From Bactericera cockerelli (taxonomy: Eukaryota > Arthropoda > Insecta > Hemiptera > Triozidae), in assembly GCA_024516035.1 (NCBI GenBank), contig CM044965.1, positions 24,319,665 through 24,383,664 of the forward strand: DNA of 64,000 nt. Direction: 5' to 3'. Positions 21,874 through 36,300 of the stretch are shown here, in pieces. The translations under genes were made by a program, and so were the position numbers. Position 1 is the first letter of the stretch. The number at the start of each line of letters is the position of its first letter. Below the pieces are notes generated by a model that saw nothing but the letters and a program-made list of their open reading frames with translations, was not told where the DNA came from and did no database searches.

Positions 21874-24800
21874 CTGAAAAAAAGATGAAACGTCGAATAA
21901 GATTATTAAAGGACCTATGGAAACAAAGAATGTCTTCAAAACAATAGAGAAAAGAAAATTATTACATGAAATGAAACTACCCCACAAAACAAGAGGACTG
22001 TATCCCCTTAGTGTGGGGTAGTAGCATTAGATATGTATTATCTATTATATCTATTACGTACTAATTATTACAAATTACAAAAGAACGAGTAAATTAGGCT
22101 CGAAATAATGAACGCTGCTATGGTGGAGACCAGTCGCAGCTGGTGCTAAGAAGCTGCGGAAAATCATCACACCTTAGAAGTATTCCTTAGGGAGAGAGCC
22201 AAAAAAATTGTAAAAAAAAAACTAAAATAAATATACATTATTACATTTCTATATTAATGCATAATTATGATTGGCATGGTAAACAAATCAAACTGATTCT
22301 GAAAGAGCGAATAACTCTATAAATCCCATTTTATTCCAGTTTACGTGGCAGCACCCCCTAAACATTTTCCCACCAGCCACGCCTGGTGGACAGTGGACAC
22401 TACTGCATGGATATTCTTGACTTAATAACTTTGTGAAGTTTCATAATGATGAGAGAAATGAACAATGTACGTATTTTATTGTTGAATTTTTTATGTATTA
22501 TTTTTATTAAAAAATATACTTCATAATTATGTAAAAAACAATAACTGTTAATCTTTGCCCAGTGAAGAGTAACAGTTACTGTTCATTTCTCTCATCAACT
22601 GTTACTATAGCATTTATTTCTTATTATTTTTTAATTGGGTTTAACGTCACTTTCAAATGCATGGTCATATCCGGACGGGGATTTTAACCTCCGTTCGCTG
22701 GAAACTCACAAACAAGCTACCTAAATTAACTTCACCTAGCCTGAGTGGGGCCGGTAATAGTCTTAATCGTCCAGCATTATGTATGAGACATAAAAAAAGA
22801 AGAGATTTATGTATAGTTATATAAAATTGTAGTCTTCTTCATCATTTTACATGCTTCATTTATGTAAATTGTGTCATTCTCCTCTTTTATATTACTGTAA
22901 GTTTTTTCATGTAAAGTTACTTTTATATTATCTACAATTCTACATGCTTGTTTGTTTTATATTATGTGTAAACATACTGCGACTTTTGGTTGCGAAAGTT
23001 ATTCATTATTAGAAGAAAAAAAAATTATAATTATCTCAGTTAAAAAAAAACTCATTTTAAGGGTTGGGTGGAAGATATTGCCATAGGCATATTTTTTATT
23101 ATTTTTCATATTTATTGTATAATATATTATATTGTTTTTTTCATTTTTTCACTGTTAAAATTATTATTTGTATGTACATTGTACATAATGTCCTTTTGTA
23201 TCTAATAAAGAATTGTAGAATAATAATAATAACTCACTTGTACAAGAGAGAAGCGCTCTCGTAATCATACTCTGAGGCGACGGGCTGCGGGGGCGGGTGG
23301 TGACTCCTCTCGTTGGCCACGCCCATTCTCATCGAGGCCACGCCTCCCCAGGGCACGGGGGGCGGGTGTTCGGCCGGCGGGGGTGGGCCGTAGTTGTGCC
23401 ACTGGGAGCGGTGGGGCGCGGAGCTTGCCGTGTTGGTGATGCTGTGAGCCCTGCGGCCCAACTGCGGGGACCCACTGGCGTTGCTCTGGGGAGAATACAA
23501 TTATTAATATTAGCTCTGCGGCCCAACTGCGGGGACCCACTGGCGTTGCTCTGGGGAGAATGGAATTATTAATATTAGCTCTGCGGCCCAACTGCGGGGA
23601 CCCACTGGCGTTGCTCTGGGGAGAATGGAATTATTAATATTAGCTCTGCGGCCCAACTGCGGGGACCCACTGGCGTTGCTCTGGGGAGAATGGAATTATT
23701 AATATTAGCCCTGCGGCCCAACTGCGGGGACCCACTGGCGTTGCTCTGGGGAGAATACAATTATTAATAGCGAGTGTTTCCGACCTCAGTAGCTTGATCG
23801 ATAAGGCGGAGGACTTGTAACCTGGGGGCTGGTGGTTTGAGTTTATGTAAAGTTTTTTTTAAAGCTTTATTAGGAGGACAAAGTACAATGGTAACAGTAT
23901 AAAATTAAAAAGAAAAAAAAAAAACAAACAAATGACAAAATAAATAAGTAAAAAAGAAAATAACAATAATGTCCTACCTAAAGGGCGGGGTTATTGCCTG
24001 TGGCAATCTCTTCCACCCAACCCTTAAACCCTTATGTAGTTTAACATTTTACATAGAGAACTTTTTCTCTTATACAAGAGATATAAGCCGCATTTTTCTT
24101 TCTAACCAAAGGATTCAACTGGAAGAAATTCATTCTTTTTGGAAAAGGAAAAATCTTCTTCCAGTTTGGTTAACCAAAATGGATTTATAAAATTCTTGCT
24201 TCCATTTCTTTCATAGGTCAAGTCCATTGTTTATCTTTAAAAGTAATTTTCTCTTATATCCAGGTTCGACTGTATAAATAATAACAAAAAAATCACCCCT
24301 CACCTGTGTCATGAGTCGTGACTCACTGCCTCTCTCCTGGAGGCAGAAGCGAGAGGAGGGGGGCGGGGGGTGTTGGGGCGGGGGTGGCGGGGGCATGAAC
24401 TTAGACCAATGGTGGGGGGGCGCGGAGGTGTTGCCGCCGCCCCTGGCGTCCTCCAGGTGGTAGAGGGGGCCCATGCCGCCCCCGCCGCCCTCGTGGTGGG
24501 TGTGCCCCCCCGAGGAGCTGTTGGAGCTGAGGGTTTTGGTTTCCGAGGAGGAGCTGGTGGCGCCGAACATGGGCGCCGACATGCTGTCCTGTGGGGGGAG
24601 AGGGGGAGGGTAAAGGGATTGAAAAGGAATGGTTTTAGCGGTAAGAATGATTTATTATTCCAAGCGACTTCCAAGCTAACAGCCCTACTTATACCAATAC
24701 CAAGGAAGCATTTAAAACATTGCCCAAAAGTTAATACCACACTATTGAATTTGGCTACCGGCGAAGCTACACAAAGATAGTTAAATGGTACCTATTACCT

Positions 24801-27553
24801 TGGGTAATAATCCCACCCTCTGAAATTTATGTAAATAACTTTCAATAAAGAGTTTACTACTGCTACACAATCATAGGTACTACATTTATACACAATAACC
24901 GAACTTGGGAGCTTGATGGATAAGTCGGCGGACTTGTAACCTGGAGGCCGGTGGTTCAAGTCCCGCTTTCAGCATAGATTTAGTAAAGCCAGTTTAAGCA
25001 GTTGTGATATCACGAAAGTTATCAGCACAAATATGATAACAGGGTTTGGTGGAAGAGATTGCCATGGCAATAACCCCGCCCTTTAGTCAGGACATATGTT
25101 TTTATCGATTTTTTCCATTTTATTGTTAATATTGTTTACATTTTTCTATTTTTTTTATATACATAATAATTATTTGTATTGTACATACATACCAATGTAT
25201 TTTTATATAATAAAGCATTTAATAATAAAACAGTTCATGTAATAGATATTTAAAAAAAACACGACATAAGGAGACAGATAACAAGCGGATACTCACGGTG
25301 GGAGCCCCGTTGATCAGTGTCGTAGTGGCGTAGGGGGTGGGGTTGTACACTTTGCGCGGCAGCCCCGCCCCCGCCTGATGGAAGGTGGTCAAGTTTCTAG
25401 AGTCCACCTCCGCGTAGTCGGAGCACTCGGTGGTGGCTCTTCCACCCAACAGCTTGGTCTCCGTGTCGCCGCCGCCGCCGCCCTTCTCGCCGCCCGTGCC
25501 GGCGGACCGCCAACCCCTGTCGATCCAGAGGGTCTCCTTGCCCCCGCCGCCCCCGAGCATGCTCAGCTGGGACAGGTCGCTGGCCGTGACCACGGGGACT
25601 GAAAGGGAGGATAGAATAGAATAGAAATTACCTTGTTTATACTGCCGAGGTGAGACTAAAAAGTCCCTTTATTCCAGCAGTCTAAACAAGGATAATCTAT
25701 TATTGAAAATACTAAATATAAATAAATATTGCATTAACATTATTGTTGAAAATGTAATACCACAAAGGGGTACGGACTCTTGAATGTTGCAGACCTCAAA
25801 AGGTATAACTCACAGTATAAAGGTATATCAAAGTAATAACTCACGTGGTATTTGGCCTTTCCACATGTTAAACCAAAAAAAATAATAATAATAACTTCAA
25901 GAGTTGTGGTAAGATTGTTGTAATAAAACTCACCACTGAGATGCCCGCAGTCCTTGCCTGTGTTGGCCCTACGCTTGAGGTACATGACGGCTCCCAGGGC
26001 GAATATCACAGTGGAACCGAACGAGATGAGAGCTATCATCAGCCAGGTCTCGTTGTTACCTGGGAAACGGAGAGGAACCATTAGATACCTGACACTGTCG
26101 GGAACAGCACAATGTTTTCTAATATTTTTTTCCCACCTTCAGATTTGTTTCTTCTGAAGTTGAGTATAACCTTATTGTTTTTTTTTTTTAATTATGTTAC
26201 TTAGCATAAAATAATTGTAGATGGAAACAAACAGAAGGTGTTTATATAAAAAATCGATTTCTGTAAGAGAAGGATAAATAACTAAGGTGGTAGTGAATTT
26301 CGCCATTAATTTGAACGCATACTCACTGTCACGTCTGTCACTATGGGTAAAATTAGAAACAAAGGCATGGCCATATTGCTAGGTAATAATACAATTTAAA
26401 CAAAGTCATCAAAATCACTACTGTCGTATAGCAACGATACAATGTAATAAACAAACTCTTAAGTAAACAAAATCATTGTTGCTAGGCAACGATACAATGT
26501 AAACAAAGTCATAAGTAAAAAAACTCACTGTCACTAGGCAACGATAATGTTGCTAAGCAACGATACAATGTAAACAAACTCACTGTCGCTAGGCAACGCA
26601 TGGGGGTCCATAACCAGAGTGACAGGCTACAAGGCGGACTATAAACACACTGTTGCTAGGCAACGATAATGTTGCTAGGCAGCGATACAATGTAAACAAA
26701 CTTACTGTCGCTAGGCAACGCATGGGGCGGAGCATGCGGGTCCATAACCAGAGTGACAGGCGCGGAGTAAGGTCCTTGTCCCGCCCGGGTGTAGGCTACA
26801 ACCCGGGCTGTGTAGACCGCGCCTGAGGTGAGGTTGTTCAGGAGAACTGAGGTGGTGGAAGCGTTGAGAGACATCTGAGCGAGGATCTTGCTGCTGTTGT
26901 AGGCTTTCACTTGAATCTGAGGATGAGAAATAATAATAATAACATCACCTTAATTATACTGCTGATTAGGACTATTAAAGTCCCATTATTCCAGCAGTAA
27001 GCCCAAAACATATTATTATGTGGTAAAAATCCCATACGGGAGGATAACTTGTCATGTCCCGGCTGGGTTTCGAACCCACGACCTCTGGAATCTTTGGATT
27101 CACAGAGTGAAGTCTTTACCACTGAGCTACCGGGAGGGTTTTATTTTTTAATATATATCTCCCTTGCCTTTATCCCATATTTAGATTATGTTGTTCTTGG
27201 GGTCGGCATTGTTCAACCTCATGGTTGAGGTAGGGTGGAGCACGTTTATTACGGTTGAATGCGATTAGCTCAGTGGTTAAGCACTCGCTTGCCATGCGGA
27301 AGGTCCCGGGTTCGAACCCCCGCGCCGACAAAAATTTGTATTCTTAATTTGGTTACAGTTGTTTGTAAGGGATACCTTCCGGTGCGCTCGTGTTGACCCA
27401 GCACCTAATTGGGAAGTATTGTGTCACTTCTCGCCCATCAGAGGGGAGGCATACTACGGGATGGGCAGGCTACAACACAGACCACAAGCGTCTACAGTAG
27501 CTCCTGTTTCATGGCTACGAAATAAAAACGGCTGTGAAACACTCATCTTTAAA

Positions 27554-27586
<33 letters not shown>

Positions 27587-30500
27587 CCCTTCCCAACGCC
27601 AAGAAAATTCGAAGAAATTTTCTTCGAAAAGTCTGCACCAACTGGGGATTGAACTCTGGAACTCTGGACTACGATAGTATATTTCTCTAGATAATATATT
27701 TCTATAATTTGTAATCCAAAGGGTAAGGTACTTAGAATACTTAAGCAATTTCCTCTCTGAATATATTTTAGTCCAGTCTTTTTTTTCTTCTTCTTCTTTT
27801 GTGAAATGGCCGATAAAAAAGAAATGGCTGATAATTTCCTGATTTTTTTAAATAAAAAAAGAAGAGGCTGATATTTACTTGAACTTTTCCTTCAAAGAAT
27901 CTTTTTAAATATTTTTTTTTTAAAATAATAACACCCTCTCTTTGTATTTTACTCAATTGTATCTATACTCAAATAAATAAAGAGGTGCTTTGTGAAACTG
28001 TTGGCATAATGGGACTACCTGTCTTGCGCTGACGGTCTAAATACAGCATTACTAGGAAGAGAATGCCAAAGGCATTATTACCAACCTTGATTAGACTTCG
28101 TTTACCTTTAATTAATCCTTTCACTGTACCTGTATATAAGAGTTGTAAATAAAGTTTGATCAAAATTGTTGAATAATAATATACTTATTATTATTATAAA
28201 AAGAATAATAATATACTTAATAATGAATAATAATACAATCTTTTCTAAGAAGCATTTATCATTAGCTTAGGAAAAGAACCTTTGTAAAAATCCAATATTG
28301 TTAATAAATAAATAAAATGTTTAAAATGTTAAAAAAAATGTTGTACTCTCTGTTGTTTAGAGTTGCATGCCCACCTTGTACCCGAGCAGTATTCCGTTGT
28401 GATGCTGAGGAGGGGGCGGGGCCCACTTGACGAACGCGGACGTCAGGTTGAGAACCCCTGCGCTCATGGCCTCAGGGGCGGAGCTAGGCACATCCTCCAG
28501 GGACTGGACGAGCATGGAGTTGCTGGGTTGTCCTGGGAAATAGAAAGAAAGGTTAGTCACCGTTCTCACCTCGCTAGGCGTTGCTTAACTGGTGAGAGTA
28601 AGGGTTGGGTGGAAGAGATTACCATAGGCAATAACCCCGCCCTTTAGGTAGGACATTAACTTCATTCTCTTTTTTTTTCTTGTATATTTGCTTAACCTTT
28701 TTGTTTTCCTTTATTTTTCATTGTATTCTACTGTATATATTTCTTGTTCTACCGAATAAAGCTTTCTATAATAATAATAACTCGTGACAGTAAACATACG
28801 AATAGACATGTTGATAAAAATTACTTGGTATATTTTTTTTTTTTTTACACTTTATTTTTTTTACAAAACAATCATCAACAAAGCTTTTAACAATAAGTTT
28901 AAAAACTTAGAAGTATGTACAAAAAAATAATAAAATGTACAAAAAAATAATAAAAAAGATCAATATTAAATTTTAATTACAATTGTTTTGTAATGCGGGG
29001 CGAAGTTAATGCCTTTGGCATTCTTTGCCACTTAACCCCGGATGTATGGTTTTATTTGTGGTGAAGCACAAGGTCTCTTCACAATTTTTGTGGGTAACGC
29101 AGCATTACTAAGAGCCTCCTTTACTTTTCGATTTATTCTATTACATTAATTATTATTGTCAGTAACTGTAATATGTACAACTTTTCTAGTCAACTTTCTC
29201 TACGTTTTAACTGTGATATTTTACTTGTCTTCTTAAATTTTCTTATTGTGTTTTCTTATTTATATTAATTTTATATTGTTCTATGTAATCAATGTACATT
29301 GGGCTTGACCCGTCAATAAAGAATAAATTAATTACTGCTGTAATAATGGGAGTTTAATAATCCTAATCGGGCAGTATAAATAAGACGATATTATTATTAT
29401 TATTTCTCCCATTATTTCCATCATGTCAACATTTAACACCCTGGAAAATCAACCGGATATTTTCCAGTAGGGAAGAGACCAGCAACAGTTATTGCCCTCA
29501 CAGATGTCACCCGTTGACTTTATATCTGTGTTGTGAAAATGTGTTGTAAATAGTTCAGTAAAATCTAAATTACATGGAAAATTTGTTTATGCAATATTCA
29601 GGTCGATACATTTAAGATTCTGAAGTTGACCTTTATTTTACTTTGAAGGTCAACCTTGGCGAATTTGTTAGTATAACGATATTATCGATAAGTTGTCCGT
29701 CCCCCTAGATGCAATGAACATAAGCTTAGAATTTTTTTGTTTGTGTTGGTGTAGTTGCTTTAATTTTTTTTTTTTTTCGTCCTAAAACTACAAAAACAAA
29801 CCCTCCTCACCTTCCACCGTCTTGAAGAAAGGCACCAGGAAGAACTCGTACTTGGTAAACTTGCGCAGATTATTCACCGTGTAGGAAGTCGTGGTGACCG
29901 CGTTCATGACCGTGGCTATGTTGTACTTTTGGGAACCCCCGGACAGGTCTCGGAACCGCACGTAGACCCCCTCCACCCACTCCTGACCATTCAGGATCTG
30001 GAATCAAGATGCGACACTTGTTTAATAATTCTGTTAAAAAGAGATCTGTATTCTGAAAGAAGCTGTAAAGCTACTGCAAAAAGACTGCAATGAAAAAAAA
30101 AACATAGAAATAAAATCTTGTTAATATACTAAAAAAAAAAAAAAAAACTGCAAAAAGACTGACTATCGAAAACTGACTGTGAAAGTGTGAGAATTACAGT
30201 CTTGTCATGTCCCTTTTTGCATTTATTTTTTTAAGATGAGTGTTTCACAGGCTTTTCATTTCGTAGCCATGAAACAGAAGATACTGAAAAGACTGACTAT
30301 CGAAAACTGAAAAAAAAATGGTGTGACACCACACGACTTTCCTTATCACCACCAATGGTGACTCAACGGTAACAGTTAGCTGAAAATAAATGTCAAATTC
30401 GTAATCAGCACCTCAAAGTCATTGGATTTGATGTGTCACAACTCCCCATCTATGGGAGGTAATGTTACTCGCTGCCGTGGAATGCTTTAATCCATAAGTG

Positions 30501-32692
30501 CCCCCTGGGTAGTGCTAAATGAGTAACGATTTCTGGATGCCAAACTGTCTATAAGATCTCCTGGCTGCTTAAATTATTTCAGTGGATATATGATTTTGAA
30601 TAAATTTATCCATACGCTAAAAAAATAAATAAATAACCCCCATCTATGATAAATAATAATTAAAAAAAGTTGGTCTAATCAGGACCCTCGAAATTACCGG
30701 TAAATTTGGACCGGGTTCCAAAAAGTTCAAGATATCTTGAACTTTTTGGTTCTTTTATTGTTCTTTTTTTCAAGATATAGTTCTTTTTTTCTTTTTTATT
30801 GCTGTAAGTTTTTTTATGTGTAGATTTAAGTGTCTTTGTATCTATTAATGAGGACTCCTCCTCGTCAATTAATAAAATAAAATAAAATAAAATAAAATAA
30901 AATAAAATAAAATAAAATAAAATAAAATAAAATAAAATAAAATAAAATAAAATAAAATAAAATAAAATAAAATAAAATAAAATAAAATAAAATATCTCAC
31001 CTCCCACGTGATCCTCACGGCGGTGGAGGTGGTCGGAATGAGCTCCCTCAGATTGACCACCCGGGTGCCCAGCCTGGCCCGGGCCTCGTCCAGCGTGTGC
31101 TGGGGCACGGCAGAGTGGAGGCCGAGGGTTCGAGTCACGGGAGACACGGGACTCGGCAGCCCGAGCCCGTGGGAGTTCTCGGCGCGGACCAGGAACATGT
31201 ACGAGGTGTCGGGCTTCAGATCGGGGACCTGGGGAGCGAAAGGGTTAAACTATTTGAATGATATACTTTAGCAATTCAGGCCTGTTATTATTATTATGAC
31301 ACACAAATCACGATATATATTTTTTTATCCGTACATAAGATACATTAACATCTGGAATAAACCATATTCCTTAGACGTTAACATGTAAGACTGCATTCAA
31401 ATTCAAACTCCAAACTTTCGCAGGATATGCGCCGTCCCCAGAATGACACAGGATTGAACTTCGGACAGGTTGAAAATTCCAGGGATCTTCTTCAGATTTT
31501 CCTCCAATATTATTATTATTATTATGTGACCTGGTTGCAGGGTTTTCAGTGAAACCCTTACAATTGACACTGCGACCTAATTAGATCTATTGTGACCTTC
31601 AGGCCTGTTAGATCTGAACTGATTCTTTAACTGTTAATCCCCCAAAACTGTTCTGAACGGAAATTTTCCACCCAAAATTGCCGCCACAGCTGTGCTACAA
31701 GATTTCTGAAGTAATACCCCTCAGTGGTTCCAGGGTAACAATTAAAGAACATATTTACGTAAATGAAGGGGTTTTTAGACGGTAAAAATCTTTCTCGCTG
31801 GCTCATAGGAATTTACCTGTGCCGGTGTTTGGTGCAAATTTTCCCCTTCTCTGCAAAATAAGTTTGGCTTCGAATACACAACCTTCAAACACTCGCAAAT
31901 CACCGTGATACCCATACTCGTAATCCGATTAGCCTCCTTCTCTTTAAAAAAAAAAAAAAAAAAAACACGCACACACAACTCAGTCTGTCCCGGTAGCTCA
32001 GTGGTAAAGGCGGCACACTGTGAAACCAGATATTCCAGAGGTCGCGGGTTCGAAACCCAGCCGGGACAGGACAAGTTATCCTCCCATTTGGGATTTTTAC
32101 CACAAAATAATATGTCTTGGGCTTACTGCTGGAATAATGGGACTTTGATAGTCCTAATTGGGCAGTATAAATAAGGCGATATTATTATTCTATATTTTTA
32201 TTATTATTATAATTATATCTCCCTTGCCTTTATGCCATATTTAGATCATGTTGTTATTGGGGTAGGCATTGTTCAACCTCATGGTTGAGGTAAGATGGAG
32301 CACATTTTTGAACATAAATAGGGCGATATTATTATTATTATAACTCACCGTGATCCCCATACTCGTAATCCGATAAGCCTCCTTCTCTTAAAAAAAAAAA
32401 AAAACACACGCACACACAACTCAGTCTGTCCCGGTAGCTCAGTGGTAAAGGCGGCACTCTGTGAAACCAGATATTACAGAAGTCGCCGGTTCGAAACCCA
32501 GCCGAGACATGACAAGTTATCTTCCCATTTGGGATTTTTACCACATAATAATATGTGCTTGGGCTTACTGCTGGAATAATGGGACTTTAAAAGTCCTAAT
32601 TGGGCAGTAATCAGTTTAAATAAGGCGACATTATTATTATAACTCACCGTGATTCCCGTGCTCGTAATCCGATAAGCCCCCTTCTCTTAAAA

Positions 32693-32751
<59 letters not shown>

Positions 32752-33299
32752 CTCACCGTGATCCCCGTGCTCGTAATCCGATGGGCGGCCACCACCCAGC
32801 CCGTCTGCAGGTCCGAGCTAAAATATTCGACCGTGTACCCAATGATGGGCGCCTCCACGTCGCCCCTGGCCTCCAGGCCATGTGCCTCGGGGGGCGCCCA
32901 CCGCAGCTCGACGCTGTGTCGGCTCGTGTTGACGATGACAGGGGCGCCGGGGGGGCGGGGAAAGAGGCGGGGGTCGGGCATGCGGTGGATGGCGTGGGGG
33001 GAGGGGCGGGGCTCCACGGTGAGGGAGGAGGACCAGGAGGTCTCGCCAGACTCGGAGGAGGCGGTGCAGGTGTAGAGGCCCGAGTCTGTCTCCCTCAGGT
33101 CTGGGGGGAGGAGGTAAGTGAACATTTTTTTTTTTTTAACAAAAAAATTATAGATGTATTTTACTACAAGGTTTATAACAAATAAACATTAGTATGGAGA
33201 ACACGGGTGTCGTATTATTTCCGATGGGGGGGGGAGAGAGAGAGAAGGAGAGAGGGAGGAAGAGAGGGAGAGAGAGAGAGAGAGAGGCGAGAGAGAGGG

Positions 33300-33330
<31 letters not shown>

Positions 33331-36300
33331 TAAGAAAGAGGAGAGAGAGAGGAGAGAGAGAAGAGAGAGAGAGGAGAGAGAGAGGAGAGAGAGAAGAGAG
33401 AGTGAGTCAATTCCCTAGTCTCCCCCATTACCTACGCCATGATTTAAAAAAAGTACAAAGTTTTCTATATTTAGTCGATTTCAAAGTCAAATTATAATAA
33501 TCATAATAATACTCTTTAGTGGTAAAAGTAACCACCAGGCAAGGTTAATGCTCAAAGCATTTTCCACCAACTAACTTTCATAGTCTTATTATTATGTGGT
33601 CATAAACTCAAACTAATGAGGAAAAATTCATGCACTGGGTGAGATTCGAACCAACGGATCGCTACGCTACCTGGATTACCAGACTAGCGCGTTAACCACT
33701 TGACTACCAGTGCACAAATTTACCTCTCTGTGATGAAAAATAACCTCTTTATTATTATTATTATTATTATTTAGCCGACCTCAATAGCTTGATCGATAAG
33801 GCGGCGGACTTGTAACCTGGAGGTCGGTGGTTCAAGTCCCGGTTTCAGCGTGGATTTAGTAAAGGGAGTTTGAGTAGTTGTGATATATCACGATTGCGAT
33901 TAACACAAATATGATAACTTGAACTTAAATAACCTCTTTAGGAGAGAGAAAAAAATCCTATGGCACTCCTATGAAAAACTTCTGGCATTCTATTCAGCAA
34001 CACCCAAACATAATGTATTACCTTAAGGACTTTAGGTAATACATTATGTAGATTTTCACTAATCTAGGTCAGTTCCAGTAGCAACACTTGTCCCATTATA
34101 ACAATACACCCGGGTCCCATTAGCCATTAAAGCACACACATGGTCCCATTATAACTTTGACCCTGTTATGACATCTCGTTACAAGTTTCGTCTAAACTTA
34201 TACAGGGTGGTTCAATTTTTTTTTGTTTTTATTATTATTATGATTCAACACTTTATTAGATATAAATGGACATACCTATGTACAGTACAAATAATTATTT
34301 TAACAATGAAAAAAATGGAAACAATATACAGGGTCTTCATAAAGTCTCACCCAGGCCTAGGTTTCTCGAAAACGACTCAGAATATCAAAAAACGCAAAAA
34401 CCCGTATTCCTTTATATTTAAGGGGATTAATTTTCAGCCAAAAAATTTTTGCCTACACGACCCCAGTCAGGCTGGGCATGGACCAACTTTAAAATCTTAA
34501 ATAGAATGGTATGTCTTGTGGCATATTGTTTTAAAGGTCTTATTGAGAGAAGTTCATTACAATGAATTTCAGTGTGCTACGATTTACCGTTCTTGAGATG
34601 GATATTACGCAGGTCGGACGTCCTGCGTAATATCCATATATTTTGACCTATAACTCGTTAACCGTAAATTATGGAGAAAATTTTTCTTGTTAATAATAAC
34701 TCCTTATGACAAGACCTTTCGAACAAGTTATAACTCGACATACTCTGTTGATGTTAGTTTCTGGTCGGTTTCGTCAGCCAGCCGGACGAACAGTCGAAAA
34801 AAATTTAACGAAAAAACAAATCAAGTTTTAACTTGTTCGAAAGTTCTTGCCATAAGGAGTTATTATTAACAAGAAAAATTTTCTCCATAATTTACGGTTA
34901 ACGAGTTATAGGTCAAAATATATGGATATTACGTAGGACGTCCGACCCTGTATCTCAAGAACGGTAAATCGTAGCACACTGAAATTCATTGTAATGAACT
35001 TCTCTCAATAAGACCTTTAAAACAATATGCCACAAGACATACCATTCTATTTAAGATTTTAAAGTTGGTCCATGCCCAGCCTGACTGGGGCCGTGTAGGC
35101 AAAAAAAAATTGGCTGAAAATCAATCCCCTTAAATATAAAGGAATACGGGTTTTTGCATTTTTTGATATTCTGAGTCGTTTTCGAGAAACCTAGGCCTGG
35201 GTGAGACTTTATGAAGACCCTGTATGTATACCTACAATAAAAATGAAAAAGAATAGAAAAATATATAAACATAGATACTATTTATTTTCTTATTAACCCT
35301 GTATATTCTCTGCAGTCATAAAACGCTATGGGCTTCTGATTTTTATCGTTTTTGAGTTTCTCTCTATCTCGTCTGCACATAGTTTTGTGTTGCAGCACTA
35401 AACTTGGAGAAATATATTGTCTGCTTCTAATGATAGGCATTTATTATCCGACCTAGTTTTTTTATATTTTATTTTTGATAATGAAAAATAAATATAGGGC
35501 CATGCCTCGGGCCGTAACTCAGGTGCAGCCGGATATTTTACTGCCGTGTAACATAATAAGTCAGTCTCCCTGGCGTAGCGGTTGTGACTACTGCCCTTAG
35601 TCCCGAGATCCTGAGTTCGATCCTCGGTCGGAGCAGATTTTTCACAGAAAATTCTATTCCCTCTATACATGTGAGGCTGGCATTCTCGGCCCAACCCAGG
35701 CTGGGTGAGGTTAATGTGGGTAGCTGGTACGATTCCCAGCGAATGGAGGGTAAAACCTCCGTCCTGATCCAGGACGTTAAATCAAATAGAATCGTTGACG
35801 TTGGGAAGGGCATCCAGCCGTAAAAATGTGCCAAAACCAACCAACCTCAACCATGAGGTTGAACAACGTCGACCCTGCTTAAGCGGGATAAGACAGAGAA
35901 AAAGAAGAAAAGAAGAAGAAGATGTAACAATATAAGTAACTTATTTACATCATGGGAGATTTATTTTAAAAACGGTTTTCAAATACATCCCGCATGATGT
36001 TCTTGTAATACCAGTAAATTACTTCATATGACTCAATTATATACGTAGTTATGACTTTTTCGCTATTGTGTGGGATTTTTAACAATATTACTTCAGATAA
36101 ATTTCTAATATTAGAAATCGAAAGTATTGTTTCTTAATAGCATTTATTATAGTGTGCCAACAATATAATAAAGATTGTTATACACACTTTTATCTATTTA
36201 AATTTTAACAAGGTATTAATTTTTTGTAAAGAAATAAAACTAATTTTTTTTTTTTTTACTCACCATCGATCTGCAAGGACCCACTACTAGACACATTGAT

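Larger units (their letters stand above)
31229..32756 (-). repeat. robo intron with three copies of the next exon's donor edge
   Basis: The edge ACTCACCGTGATCCCCGTGC plus TCGTAATCCGAT is present at the true exon (32751) and, with small changes, at about 31895, 32341 and 32641. SINE A copies at 31986 and 32428 lie just after two of these. The spacing suggests successive segmental duplications of exon edge, A-rich tract and SINE. Confidence 0.9.

Noticed and set aside
33194..33497. Arg/Glu-rich frames
   Set aside because: Translation of the (GA)n tract.
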